64,000 bases of DNA from Caballeronia sp. SEWSISQ10-4 2. GTDB taxonomy: Bacteria; Pseudomonadota; Gammaproteobacteria; Burkholderiales; Burkholderiaceae. Position 1 is the stretch's first letter; each line of letters begins with the position of its first letter. A model generated the notes under the pieces. The model was given only the letters and a program-made list of their open reading frames with translations, was not told where the DNA came from and made no database searches. The stretch spans positions 62,001 through 126,000 of the forward strand of contig NZ_JALPRJ010000007.1 of assembly GCF_030464885.1 (NCBI RefSeq). The letters run 5' to 3'. The position numbers were made by a program, and so were the translations under genes. This document shows positions 53,508 through 62,336 of the stretch, piece after piece.

Positions 53508-53735
53508 CTAACCTTTGAGGATAATCGTCGATGGCCCCGGTTTGCTTTGGCAGCTCGCTTCATAGTCGACGATGCGTGAATCGAAGTGCTGGATTGCGCA
53601 AAGGAGGCGAGGGGAGAACGTGGTGCCGAAGCGCGCGATGAGCTGATCGCGTTGTGCGGGATTCGCGTGAGCGGCCTCGCAGTTCGTCGATTGGGACGCC
53701 GACGAAAAGATTGAGCGGAAAGTTGTTTTATACAC
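53508..53735 (-). pseudogene. Truncated remnant of an unidentified protein gene
   Basis: About 75 codons with coding-like third-position GC (ANPAQRDQLIARFGTTFSPR; IQHFDSRIVDYEASCQSKPG) and a natural stop at 53508. The 5' end fades into unrelated sequence near 53735, the point where the transporter remnant on the other strand begins. No ribosome site. Family unknown; probably the C-terminal part of an exported protein. Confidence 0.45.
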
Positions 53736-53746
53736 ATCACCGGGTG

Positions 53747-54058
53747 CCGAACATCGGCGTCAAGACGCTGGCGATCATGCGAAGTTCGCAAGCAATCGCC
53801 ATCGCGTTCCTGTTCGGGCCGATCACCACGCTGGCTTACTTGACGCTGAAAGCATCGGAGAATGCGGCCGCTTCGGCGCTCTTCACCATGTTCCGCAAGG
53901 TCGCGGGATCGATTGAAATCTCGCTGGCCACGGCGTCCATTGTCGAGCTCACGCGGGCGAACATGACGCACAATTCCGAGCACGTGACGCCGTTGAACCC
54001 GAACTACAACGCCGCACGCACAATAGGCCAGACCATGCAGCAGGCCGTGCCGGCCTGA
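53747..54058 (+). pseudogene. C-terminal remnant of a DHA2-type MFS transporter
   Basis: About 104 codons. AFLFGPITTLAYLTLKASENAAASALFTMFRKVAGSIEISLATA is the late-helix region of EmrB/QacA transporters (normally NAAASxLxxxFRNxGGSIGISLATA). It ends in the usual NPNYNAARTIGQTMQQAVPA-like tail. About 80 percent of the gene is missing upstream, so it is dead. Confidence 0.78.
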
Positions 54059-54086
54059 GGCAGCCACGCACAGCGGCTAGTAGTGT

Positions 54087-54377
54087 CTAAGAGAACAGCC
54101 AACTCACGCAGACCGCGAAGGCCGAAAGCAACCCGGCACCGCCCCAAACCACCGAACCGGAAAGGCTCGTCCCGAACACGGACCAATGAAAACTAAAAAT
54201 CGGATTTGAACCTGAGTGGCCCGCTGCAGCAAGCAGCAGCAAAACCGCGACTAGAAGCCCCCACTCGCTGCCAAGCCCAAACCACAACCCTGTCCACCGG
54301 CGCGAACGCCCCCACTGCACCAAAAACGAGCGTCCCCCAAGCCCTATCAGCCACACCGCTCCCCACCCCGCACTCAT
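54087..54377 (-). CDS. Small predicted membrane protein
   Basis: 96 residues from ATG 54377 (a TTG 54386 is also possible). Two or three hydrophobic segments: SAGWGAVWLIGLGG; WGLLVAVLLLLAAAG; GGAGLLSAFAVCVSWLFS. Tryptophan-rich, and codon use is richer in GGG than neighbours. I do not recognise the family; it sits at the edge of the decay zone and could itself be a remnant. Confidence 0.45.
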   Translation of the reverse strand: MSAGWGAVWLIGLGGRSFLVQWGRSRRWTGLWFGLGSEWGLLVAVLLLLAAAGHSGSNPIFSFHWSVFGTSLSGSVVWGGAGLLSAFAVCVSWLFS

Positions 54378-54573
54378 TTGAAGCAAAATGCCATCAAGCC
54401 CGCCAAAACAATGAGGAAAAACAAGTAGTAAAAAAATGGCACGTCTGTTGCTTAATTGTAGATACTGAAACTACCTAAGCGTCGGACAAGGCGTGGCCCG
54501 GCTTGATGAGCGGTATCGAGTCAGCACTTCCACGCAAAGGCGGCCTCAGGCCGCGATTAAAAAGGACGCACAG

Positions 54574-55980
54574 ATGCAGATCTACGACGAAATGCGTCAC
54601 GAGGAAACCGTGCGGGCGCACTACGCACGCTTCTCCCGGTGGCTTTCTACTCAAAGCCCCGAAACCATCGAGCGCAAGCGCGCGGAAGCCGATCTGCTGT
54701 TCAGGCGTGTCGGCATCACGTTTGCCGTGAACGGCGATCTGTCAGGCACCGAACGTCTGATTCCGTTCGACATGATTCCGCGCATCATCCCTGGCGACGA
54801 ATGGCGCAAGCTCGAAGCCGGCCTCCGGCAGAGGGTGCGTGCGCTGAACATGTTCATCCGCGACGTCTACCACGATCACGACATCGTCCGGGCAGGCAAG
54901 ATTCCCGCCGAACAGGTGTACACGAACGCGCAATACCGTCCCGAGATGCAAGGCGTGGATGTGCCGCTCGATGTGTACGCGCACGTTGCCGGCGTGGACG
55001 TGGTGCGCGCGGGCGACGCTGGCGAGTTCTACGTGCTGGAGGACAACCTCCGCGTGCCGTCGGGCGTGTCGTACATGCTCGAAAACCGCAAGATGATGAT
55101 GCGGCTCTTCCCCGAGTTGTTCGTGCAGAACCGCATCGCGCCGGTCGCGCATTATCCCGACCTGCTGCTCGAAACGCTGCGCTCGATCGCCCCGGCCGGC
55201 GTAGATGACCCCAACGTGGTTGTGCTCACGCCCGGCATGTACAACTCGGCGTACTTCGAGCACTCCTTCCTCGCGCAGCAAATGGGCGTGGAACTGGTCG
55301 AGGGCAAGGATCTTTTCGTCGATGAAAACTACGTGTTCATGCGCACGACGCAAGGGCCGAAGCGCGTCGATGTGATCTATCGAAGGCTGGACGACGACTT
55401 CATGGACCCGCTCGCATTCCGCGCGGATTCGGCTCTCGGCGTGCCGGGGCTGCTGACGTCGTATCGCGCCGGCCGTGTGGCATTGGCCAACGCGATGGGT
55501 ACGGGTATCGCCGACGACAAATCCATCTATCCGTTCGTCCCGGACATGATCGAGTTCTATCTCGGCGAAACGCCGATCCTGAACAACGTGCCTACATTCC
55601 AGTGCCGCAAGCCCGACGATCTCGCCTACACGCTCGCGCATCTTCCCGAGCTGGTCGTGAAGGAGGTTCACGGTGCGGGCGGTTACGGCATGCTGGTCGG
55701 GCCGGCATCGACGAAAGCGGAAATCGAGGCGTTTCGCGAACGCCTGATCGCGCGGCCGGATGGTTATATCGCCCAGCCAACGCTGGCGCTCTCCGCGTGC
55801 CCGACCTTCGTGGAATCGGGTATTGCGCCGCGCCATATCGACTTGCGGCCGTTCGTGTTGTCGGGCAAGGAAGTGACGATGGCCGCAGGCGGCCTGACTC
55901 GCGTGGCGTTGAAGGAGGGTTCGCTGGTCGTGAATTCGTCGCAGGGCGGCGGCACGAAAGACACCTGGATGGTGGACTAA
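54574..55980 (+). CDS. Circularly permuted ATP-grasp protein
   Basis: 468 residues from ATG 54574; earlier in-frame codons from 54493 are not needed. COG2308-type features: MQIYDEMRHEETVRAHYARF; ERLIPFDMIPRIIPGDEW; FYVLEDNLRVPSGVSYMLEN; VFMRTTQGPKRVDVIYRRLDDDFMDP; VVKEVHGAGGYGMLVGP, a glycine-rich nucleotide loop; and HIDLRPFVLSGKEV near the end. ATP-grasp enzymes join a carboxylate to an amine using ATP. In this family the partner is usually the alpha-E protein, as here. It opens the cluster; the next gene is 89 bp away. Confidence 0.92.
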   Translation: MQIYDEMRHEETVRAHYARFSRWLSTQSPETIERKRAEADLLFRRVGITFAVNGDLSGTERLIPFDMIPRIIPGDEWRKLEAGLRQRVRALNMFIRDVYHDHDIVRAGKIPAEQVYTNAQYRPEMQGVDVPLDVYAHVAGVDVVRAGDAGEFYVLEDNLRVPSGVSYMLENRKMMMRLFPELFVQNRIAPVAHYPDLLLETLRSIAPAGVDDPNVVVLTPGMYNSAYFEHSFLAQQMGVELVEGKDLFVDENYVFMRTTQGPKRVDVIYRRLDDDFMDPLAFRADSALGVPGLLTSYRAGRVALANAMGTGIADDKSIYPFVPDMIEFYLGETPILNNVPTFQCRKPDDLAYTLAHLPELVVKEVHGAGGYGMLVGPASTKAEIEAFRERLIARPDGYIAQPTLALSACPTFVESGIAPRHIDLRPFVLSGKEVTMAAGGLTRVALKEGSLVVNSSQGGGTKDTWMVD

Positions 55981-56069
55981 GCGCCCACCGGGACACCATC
56001 GGGACAGTATGCACGGGCGCGGTTTCAAGCGCAGCGCCCGCGCGCGCCACACTACAACGGAACGCCATC

Positions 56070-57026
56070 ATGATGCTAAGCCGCACAGCCGATCACCTTT
56101 TCTGGATGGCTCGCTACATGGAGCGTGCGGAAAATACTGCACGCATGCTCGATATCAACCTGAAGGGCATGCTACTGCCGCAGACGCCCGAGCACGCCGC
56201 GCGCGCACAACGCTCGGTACTCCGTATTTCGGAACTCGAATCGAAGTTTGAGGAGCGCTTCCCGGGCTCGGATTCGCGCGACGACATGCTGCACTTCATG
56301 GTCGCCGACACCGGCAATCCGTCGAGCATTAATTCCTGCCTGCATGCGGCCCGCGAAAACGCGCGCGCCGTGCGCGGCACCCTGACCACGGAGGCGTGGG
56401 AGACCATCAATTTCACGTGGCTCGAATTCGGCGAAAAACTCGCCGCGGGAGAGCTCGAAAAGAGCCCGGACATGCTGTTCGAATGGGTCAAGTACCGCTC
56501 GAATCTGTGTCGCGGCGTGATGGTCGGCACGGCGCTTCAGGATGACGCCTTCTGGTTCATCCAGCTCGGCATGTACCTGGAGCGGGCGGACAACACGGCG
56601 CGCATTCTCGACGTGCGTTTCGCCGATGCCGAACCGAACTCGCGTGAAGCCGCGCGTCAACTGGAAGACTTCTACTACTGGACCTCGATCCTGAGTTCGG
56701 TGTCGGCGCTTGAAATCTACCGGAAGGTTTATCGCGATGTCGTGACGCCGTCGCGGGTAGTGGAGCTGCTGATCCTCAATTCACAGATGCCGCGCTCGCT
56801 GCTGGCGTCGCTGGATGGCGTCTGCGCGACGCTCGACAAGCTGCGAACCAGCGGCTCGAACGAGTGTGAGCGGTTCGCCGGCAAGTTGCGTGCGGACGTG
56901 CTGTACATGGATATCCGCCAGATCCTTGAAACCGGCGTGCACGCCTATCTGACGCAATTCCTGAAACGGGTCGACGAGCTCGGTGTTCGCGTGATGCGCA
57001 CCTTCCTCATGTTGCCTCTTGCCTGA
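56070..57026 (+). CDS. Alpha-E domain protein (COG2307)
   Basis: 318 residues from ATG 56070 (or 56073). Largely helical and without membrane segments: MMLSRTADHLFWMARYMERA start, repeated YLERADNTARILDVRF motif near 170, and YYWTSILSSVSALEIYRKVY. The two internal MERAENTAR/LERADNTAR elements are 165 residues apart and reveal an internal duplication. Its role is unknown; fusions with the ATP-grasp domain in other bacteria suggest they form one enzyme complex. The transglutaminase starts 24 bp later. Confidence 0.9.
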   Translation: MMLSRTADHLFWMARYMERAENTARMLDINLKGMLLPQTPEHAARAQRSVLRISELESKFEERFPGSDSRDDMLHFMVADTGNPSSINSCLHAARENARAVRGTLTTEAWETINFTWLEFGEKLAAGELEKSPDMLFEWVKYRSNLCRGVMVGTALQDDAFWFIQLGMYLERADNTARILDVRFADAEPNSREAARQLEDFYYWTSILSSVSALEIYRKVYRDVVTPSRVVELLILNSQMPRSLLASLDGVCATLDKLRTSGSNECERFAGKLRADVLYMDIRQILETGVHAYLTQFLKRVDELGVRVMRTFLMLPLA

Positions 57027-57050
57027 ACGCATCCGTCCTGGGAAAACATC

Positions 57051-57848
57051 ATGCTTCTGACCATTCGTCATCACACGAGCTACCGCTACGCCGTGCCCGT
57101 GCAGTACTCCATCCAGCAACTGCGCTTGACCCCCGCCAACGGGTCGGCGCAGATGGTGCGGCGCTGGAATATCGATACCGTGGGCAAGCTCGACGTCACG
57201 CGCGACGCCTACGCCAATACGCTGCATACGCTGGTGCTGACGAAACCCCACATGGAGATTCACCTTTCCGTCACTGGCCAGGTGGAAACCACGTTGCTCG
57301 ACGACGGCCGCCTGAACGACGGTCCCGGCCGGATTCCGCTCCAGCATTACACCTGTGCGACCGCTCTGACCGAACCGGACGCCGCGATCCGCGAACTGGC
57401 GAACTCGGTGCCCAAGCTCGATTCACCGTCGGCGCTGATTGCGCTGGCGGAGAATATCGAAGCCAGGGTGCAATTCAAAACGGGCGTAACCGAAGTCAAG
57501 AGCACCGCTGCGCAGGCGCTGGAGCTCGGCAACGGCGTGTGCCAGGACCACGCGCATATCATGCTGGCGTGCTGCCGCGCGCGGGGGCTGCCGGCACGTT
57601 ACGTGAGCGGATATATCGATCCGGGTGATGTTCCGCATGCCGCGAGCCACGCGTGGGTGGATGTGTGGATCGACGACGGATGGGTGTCGGTGGACGTCAC
57701 GCACGCGGCGTTCGCCAGCGGCCGGTATTGCCGGCTCGCGGTTGCGCGCGACTACGAAGCGGCCGCGCCCGTGCGCGGTTCGCGCGTGGGCGGCAAGGAA
57801 GAGCGCATGAGCGTGGATGTTTCGGTGCAGGCAGCGGCCGACCAGTAA
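57051..57848 (+). CDS. Transglutaminase-like cysteine protease/amidase
   Basis: 265 residues. An N-terminal beta region (MLLTIRHHTSYRYAVPVQYS) precedes a transglutaminase core with Cys164 (NGVCQDHAHIML), His200 (ASHAWVDVW) and Asp215 (VSVDVTHAAF) - the full catalytic triad. Such proteins can cleave or form isopeptide/amide bonds. There is no signal peptide, so it is cytosolic like its partners. The anbu gene follows after a 252-bp spacer. Confidence 0.92.
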   Translation: MLLTIRHHTSYRYAVPVQYSIQQLRLTPANGSAQMVRRWNIDTVGKLDVTRDAYANTLHTLVLTKPHMEIHLSVTGQVETTLLDDGRLNDGPGRIPLQHYTCATALTEPDAAIRELANSVPKLDSPSALIALAENIEARVQFKTGVTEVKSTAAQALELGNGVCQDHAHIMLACCRARGLPARYVSGYIDPGDVPHAASHAWVDVWIDDGWVSVDVTHAAFASGRYCRLAVARDYEAAAPVRGSRVGGKEERMSVDVSVQAAADQ

Positions 57849-58100
57849 CAGTTCGCTGCGCCCGTGCTCGTCCGTGCATCGTCCGATACTGTGACATTCA
57901 AGCCCCACGCCCCATCCGCCGATATATATTGGAGCTGAGCTGGGGCGGCCGTGTTTGGAGCGCCTGAGACCAAACGGCGGGCAGAACGGCGAGCGGAATG
58001 CGGCGCGGTTATGGCGCCTCGCCGAGATCATGACGATCAAGGCGATTACAGCGATTACAGCGATTACAATACGAATTTGCTTCTTTCAGGAATTGGACGC
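57849..58100 (+). promoter_or_regulatory. Spacer and leader upstream of anbu with 9-bp tandem repeat
   Basis: 252 bp. An AT-rich GATATATATTGG (57921-57932) breaks the GC background and may mark an internal promoter, but no good -35 pairs with it. Just before the gene are three perfect GCGATTACA copies at 58042-58068. A CAGG ribosome-like element (58087-58090) is 10 nt before the ATG. Confidence 0.45.
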
Positions 58101-58973
58101 ATGACTTATTGCGTGGCAATGCGCGTTGACGAGGGACTGGTGTTCCTGTCCGATACACGCACGAATGCCGGGGTCGACCATGTGAGCGCAGCCCGCAAGA
58201 TGGCGGTCTTCGAACAGCCGGGCGACCGCGTCCTCGTGCTGCTCGCAGCGGGCAATCTCGCCCTGACGCAGGCAGTCATGCAACTGCTGTCGGAACCGGC
58301 GCCCGAAGACAAAACCACGCTGTACAACGCGCCCACCATGGCGGAAGCGGCGCGGCTGGTGGGCGACGCGGTGCGGGAAGTACATCGGCGAGATGCGGCT
58401 ACGCTCGCGGAATTCAGCGTCGACTTCAATTGCAGCTTTATCCTCGGCGGCCAGATCCGCGGAGCGAATACGCGCTTGTTCATGATTTACTCCGCGGGCA
58501 ACTTCGTGGAGTCGTCGCTGGTGAGCCCGTATTTCCAGATCGGCGAATCGAAATATGGCAAACCGATCATCGATCGTGTCGTCACGCCCGCCACGCCGCT
58601 GGACGAAGTCGCGAAATGCGCGCTGGTGTCCATGGACTCCACGCTGCGTTCGAATTTGTCAGTCGGATTGCCACTCGATCTGCTCGTATATGAAAAGGAC
58701 TCGCTGCGGGTCACGCGCTTCTCCACAATCGACAACGACAACCAGTATTTCCAGATGATTCATCGCACCTGGGGTGAAAGGCTGCGGCAGATTTTCGGCG
58801 AGATTCCGAATCCGACCTGGGCCGATCCCGCCAACGTGCCGCTGCGGGAGCGCGAAACGGTGTCGAACGTGCCGCGCTTGACCAACAATGATCTGCGCGC
58901 CGAACCCGATACGTCAGCGCCGCCGTTTCAGACGCTGATGCAGCCGACGGAAAGCGGGCGAGGGCAGCATTGA
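58101..58973 (+). CDS. Anbu-type proteasome-like protease
   Basis: 290 residues from ATG 58101. After Met removal, MTYCVAMRVDEGLVFLSDTR places Thr1 as nucleophile, with Asp17 (SDTR) and Lys32 (AARKMAV) as in the proteasome beta fold. The long frame from 57951 would bury Thr1 and is rejected. The core matches Anbu (bacterial ancestral beta subunit): SCSFILGGQIRG-like NCSFILGGQIRGANTRLFMIYSAGNF and GESKYGKPIIDRVV. The last 50 residues are a Pro/Glu-rich tail. Anbu forms ring or helical oligomers; its substrate is unknown. Confidence 0.93.
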   Translation: MTYCVAMRVDEGLVFLSDTRTNAGVDHVSAARKMAVFEQPGDRVLVLLAAGNLALTQAVMQLLSEPAPEDKTTLYNAPTMAEAARLVGDAVREVHRRDAATLAEFSVDFNCSFILGGQIRGANTRLFMIYSAGNFVESSLVSPYFQIGESKYGKPIIDRVVTPATPLDEVAKCALVSMDSTLRSNLSVGLPLDLLVYEKDSLRVTRFSTIDNDNQYFQMIHRTWGERLRQIFGEIPNPTWADPANVPLRERETVSNVPRLTNNDLRAEPDTSAPPFQTLMQPTESGRGQH

Positions 58974-59048
58974 TCGGGTTCCGATGTCGTGGACGTTTAA
59001 AAGCCCGCTGTCGGATGCCGTGGGCTCGATGAGATAGGTGGCCTGAAT

Positions 59049-59098
59049 AAAACAGAAACGGCCCAATCGGCTTACGCCGATTGGGCCGTTTCTGTTTT
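59049..59098. terminator. Strong terminator after anbu
   Basis: A 23-bp perfect stem at 59049-59071 / 59076-59098 (core GGCCCAATCGGC), 4-nt loop TTAC, with A4 and T5 runs on the two sides, so it can work in both directions. Confidence 0.92.
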
Positions 59099-59152
59099 TG
59101 CTTTTCAAAATGTCATCGCAGCAACCCGGTGACCGTTTTCCGGCGCGCATAA

Positions 59153-59187
59153 AAAAACAGCCATCGATGAAGCCGACGGCTGTTTTT
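59153..59187 (-). terminator. Terminator of the porin gene
   Basis: On the minus strand, stem AAAAACAGCCATCG (59153-59166 plus strand) against CGACGGCTGTTTTT (59174-59187) with one G-T-type mismatch and a 7-nt loop; the A run on plus becomes the T run. Confidence 0.8.
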
Positions 59188-59244
59188 GAACCGAAGTCGA
59201 AATCGGCGCGCTGAGCGGTGAAATGCCGCGCGCCGGATTCAGCT

Positions 59245-60426
59245 TTAGAACTTGTGACGGATACCGACGATCACCATTTCTTGCGTGCTCGTACCAGCGA
59301 AGCCGAACGAACCGATCGATGCTTGCGCGTCTTGCGTTACGCGAGTTGTTACGCCGCCATTCGTGACGTACGTAGCTTGCGTGCCGCTTGCGTGCTGGTA
59401 AGCACCAAGTGCGTAGAAATCCGTACGCTTGGACAGCGTGTAGTCCGCACCGATACCGACTTGATGGTACTTGGCAGCCGTGTCGCCACTAGCTTTCTCG
59501 TACGTGTAGCCTGTACCGATCAGGAGCGCCGGCGTAAGCTGGTAGTTCGCGAACACGCTGCCGACGTTGTACGTCTCTGTCGACGTGTATGCCGAGAAGC
59601 CGTCCGGACGGTACTTCGCATTGCTGTACGAACCGCCGAACGTTACCGGGCCGATAGCGTACTGAGCTGCTGCACGAGCGATGCCGATCGAGTGAGCCGA
59701 CGAGTAGCCATTGTTGATCGGGCTGTCGAAGATCGAATCTGACGACGGGCTATTCCAGTTCGATCCAGCTGCAGCCGTACGGCCTGCGCTCGGGTTGCTT
59801 GTGTAGTAGTAACCGGCAGCCAAGCCCAACGGGCCGTTGTTATACGCAACTGCACCGCTCCACGTCTGGCCTTGACCCGTCGTGCCAGCGCCGTTGCTGA
59901 AACCATACATGCCTTCGAATTGCAGGCCGGCATAGTTCGGCGAAACGTACTTCACAGCGTTGTTTACACGCGAGCTGTTGTCGTAGTTGTCGACGTCACC
60001 CGGCGTACCGACGATCGACGCCCAGTAGTTGTCACCCGTGATGCCTTGCACCATGTCGACGAGCGGATCGTATTGACGACCGAGCGTGACCGTACCGAGC
60101 TTGTCAGACGTCAAGCCGACGAATGCCTGGCGACCAAATTCGCGACCACCTTGGTTCAACTTGCCTGTGTTGACGTCAAAGCCGTTTTCCAATTGGAAAA
60201 TTGCCTTCAAACCGCCGCCCAGATCTTCCTGGCCTTTCAGGCCCCAGCGATCGCCGGACAGGGTGCCGCTATTCGTGCCGATCTGCTTCTGGTTGCCGTT
60301 CGCGTTGTGAACATAAATGAGACCGGTATCGATCACGCCATACAGGGTCACGCTGTTTTGCGCGTGAGCCGCGCCAGCTGTGCCGAGCAGTGCCAGCGAA
60401 AGGGAAGTCAGTGCGAAACGTTTCAT
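59245..60426 (-). CDS. Trimeric Gram-negative porin (OmpC/DcaP-like Burkholderia type)
   Basis: 393 residues. The signal is MKRFALTSLSLALLGTAGAAHA, cut at AHA-QNS. The mature protein starts with QNSVTLYGVIDTGLIYVHN, the general porin start, and ends in VIVGIRHKF with the terminal Phe required for outer-membrane insertion. Loop L3 region RQAFVGLTSDKLGTVTLGRQ is present. It is the diffusion pore for small hydrophilic solutes. The preceding 600 bp hold its promoter region; GGAGAACCTG lies before ATG. Confidence 0.94.
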   Translation of the reverse strand: MKRFALTSLSLALLGTAGAAHAQNSVTLYGVIDTGLIYVHNANGNQKQIGTNSGTLSGDRWGLKGQEDLGGGLKAIFQLENGFDVNTGKLNQGGREFGRQAFVGLTSDKLGTVTLGRQYDPLVDMVQGITGDNYWASIVGTPGDVDNYDNSSRVNNAVKYVSPNYAGLQFEGMYGFSNGAGTTGQGQTWSGAVAYNNGPLGLAAGYYYTSNPSAGRTAAAGSNWNSPSSDSIFDSPINNGYSSAHSIGIARAAAQYAIGPVTFGGSYSNAKYRPDGFSAYTSTETYNVGSVFANYQLTPALLIGTGYTYEKASGDTAAKYHQVGIGADYTLSKRTDFYALGAYQHASGTQATYVTNGGVTTRVTQDAQASIGSFGFAGTSTQEMVIVGIRHKF

Positions 60427-61028
60427 CAGGTTCTCCACGCTAGGATTAAATTCGTTGTTGCCGGCGCAGAGAATAACGCAGCGTTACAAAACTTAAGAAC
60501 TGAAAAATTAAAACCTGTCTCAAAAATAAGACACTTTTTGCAACGCGGCGGGTTGTCTTGTAAGGCAAGCCTGTCAAGGCTTTGGCCCTTGATTCATCTA
60601 GTGAAAGTGCCACGACAAAGGCGATCGATAAAAGTTCCTTTTAATGCTTTTGGTTTTGCTGGAACGGGTGATTTTTATTAGTTTTTTACTAATTCGGCGC
60701 TATAACGCCGGGTACACTGCGGGCGTCCATGAGGAAGGCCTTTTGCCGCCTGAGAGAAGCGCTGCGCGCGGCGCGGCAAGGGTTTGCGCGTACGAGCGGA
60801 TTAGCGGATCCGACGAGCGATGGCTGTCGTGAACTGCATGGATTGCGTTGTACTTAAGCGACACGATTGCTCGGGAATAGACCTGATTTGTGCAGCCAGC
60901 GCAACAAACCTGCACCGCGCTTGCGCCGTGACCGGCTAAATGAGGTTTTCAAAAAGTCAAGTTTTTGACATGAAAAGCGGCCATGTTTTGCACCGCACCA
61001 GCGCCGTAAAACACGGCCGGATCCTGCC
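60427..61028. promoter_or_regulatory. Porin upstream region
   Basis: 602 bp without a recognised gene. It includes an inverted repeat TGTCT-N8-AGACA at 60516-60533 in a locally AT-rich stretch and a second dyad TCAAGG-N7-CCTTGA at 60574-60592. The first is about 90 bp upstream of the porin ATG and is the better candidate regulator site. Frames of 60-70 codons here lack ribosome sites or coding character. Confidence 0.4.
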
Positions 61029-62336
61029 TTACTCGTCGTTTGGTGGCGGCTGGTCGCGTCCCGACAACAGCGCGAGCGCCAAACCCGCGCCTCCGGCCAG
61101 CAATACCGCGCGCCACGGATGCCTTTTCACCAGATCATTTGCCCGTACCGCCTTGCGCCCGCAATCGAGCATGGCCAGCGCGGTCACCCGCGTCGCGGCC
61201 GTCTCCGCGCGGGCCAGCTTGCGGCTCAGATTCAATGCGGTGCTCAACGCCGACACCCTTTTGCGTGCTTGCGCCGTCAGGTGCTGAGAGTGCTCAGCGC
61301 GTCGTTCAATCGACGCCCGCGCACGTCCAGGCACCACGGTGAAGGCCTTCACCGCCCCTCCGCTGGCTGCATCGGCTGCGGCTGAGGCGATCGTCGAGCC
61401 TGCCAGCATCGATCCAATCTTGGCGCGGCTGCCTGGAGGAACCCTGCCACGCTGCTGGCCCCACGCCCCGCGTGGATCGTGCAAGCGCGCTCGCGCCGCT
61501 GAAAACTCCGCGCCAAGCAGCAGCACCGCCGCGGAGAAGAATAACCACATCAGCAACACCGCGAGTGAACCTGCGGCGCCGAACGAATTCGCCGTACCGG
61601 CGTGCGTCAGGTAGAACGCAAACAGCTTTTTGCCGACGGAAAACAAGATCGCAGCGACAACCCCGCCCACCAGCGCGTCGCGCCATTGCACCCGGGCGTC
61701 GGGGAGGAACTTCAGGAGTGCGCCGAACGCGAGCGAGAGAACCACCAGTCCCACCACCAGTTGCACGACGTCGCCGATGATCACGAGCGACGAATCGCCC
61801 CAAAGCCATTTGCCAACGGCCTGGATAGCGGTGTCGAGGACTAGCGAGACGATCAGCAGGAACGCCACGCCCAGCACCAGGCCGAACGAGATCAGCCGCA
61901 CCCGCACCAATGCGAAAACGCTCGATTTCTGCTCGCCGCCAAGTGGCCACACGAGGTTCAGCGCGGTGTTGAGCGATGAAAATGTCGCCGATGCACCCAC
62001 GGCCAGCAACACGAACGAGATCACGGCGGCCACCCCGGTGCCGCCGCTGCGGTGTGCATTCTCGACAATGCTCTGCACGCTCGCCGCGGCCTGATCGCCG
62101 AGGAGGCCGTTGACGTGGTGGAACAGCTGGCCGCGCGCCGCGTCGGCCCCGAACACCCAGCCGGCCACCGCGATCACCATGACCAGCGTTGGCGCGAGCG
62201 AAAACGCCGAGTAGAACGCAATGCTCGCGGCCATTGCCGCACAGCGGTCCTCGCCGAATTTCCTGAGTGCGCCCATCGCCCAGGACGCGTCCTTTTTCAC
62301 AGCGGCCTGAATTTTCTCGCTGGACAACGTGCTCAT
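61029..62336 (-). CDS. YihY/BrkB family inner-membrane protein
   Basis: 435 residues from ATG 62336 with GAGG 6 nt upstream; the frame to 62432 is unneeded. About six helices hold the BrkB core: EDRCAAMAASIAFYSAFSLAPTLVMVIAVAGW, SSLNTALNLVW, and LLMWLFFSAAVLLLGAEFSAA. A cytosolic about 150-residue basic tail and a final hydrophobic stretch (RAVLLAGGAGLALALLSG) follow. The family was once called ribonuclease BN by mistake; its real function is unknown. It is close to, but separate from, the nitrate genes. Confidence 0.9.
   Translation of the reverse strand: MSTLSSEKIQAAVKKDASWAMGALRKFGEDRCAAMAASIAFYSAFSLAPTLVMVIAVAGWVFGADAARGQLFHHVNGLLGDQAAASVQSIVENAHRSGGTGVAAVISFVLLAVGASATFSSLNTALNLVWPLGGEQKSSVFALVRVRLISFGLVLGVAFLLIVSLVLDTAIQAVGKWLWGDSSLVIIGDVVQLVVGLVVLSLAFGALLKFLPDARVQWRDALVGGVVAAILFSVGKKLFAFYLTHAGTANSFGAAGSLAVLLMWLFFSAAVLLLGAEFSAARARLHDPRGAWGQQRGRVPPGSRAKIGSMLAGSTIASAAADAASGGAVKAFTVVPGRARASIERRAEHSQHLTAQARKRVSALSTALNLSRKLARAETAATRVTALAMLDCGRKAVRANDLVKRHPWRAVLLAGGAGLALALLSGRDQPPPNDE

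Noticed and set aside
54742..56052. 436-codon minus-strand frame over the ATP-grasp gene
   Set aside because: Shadow; His/Arg/Val-rich, no homology.
57951..58100. 50-residue N-terminal extension of Anbu
   Set aside because: It would block the N-terminal Thr nucleophile unless processed; the CAGG-type site fits ATG 58101.
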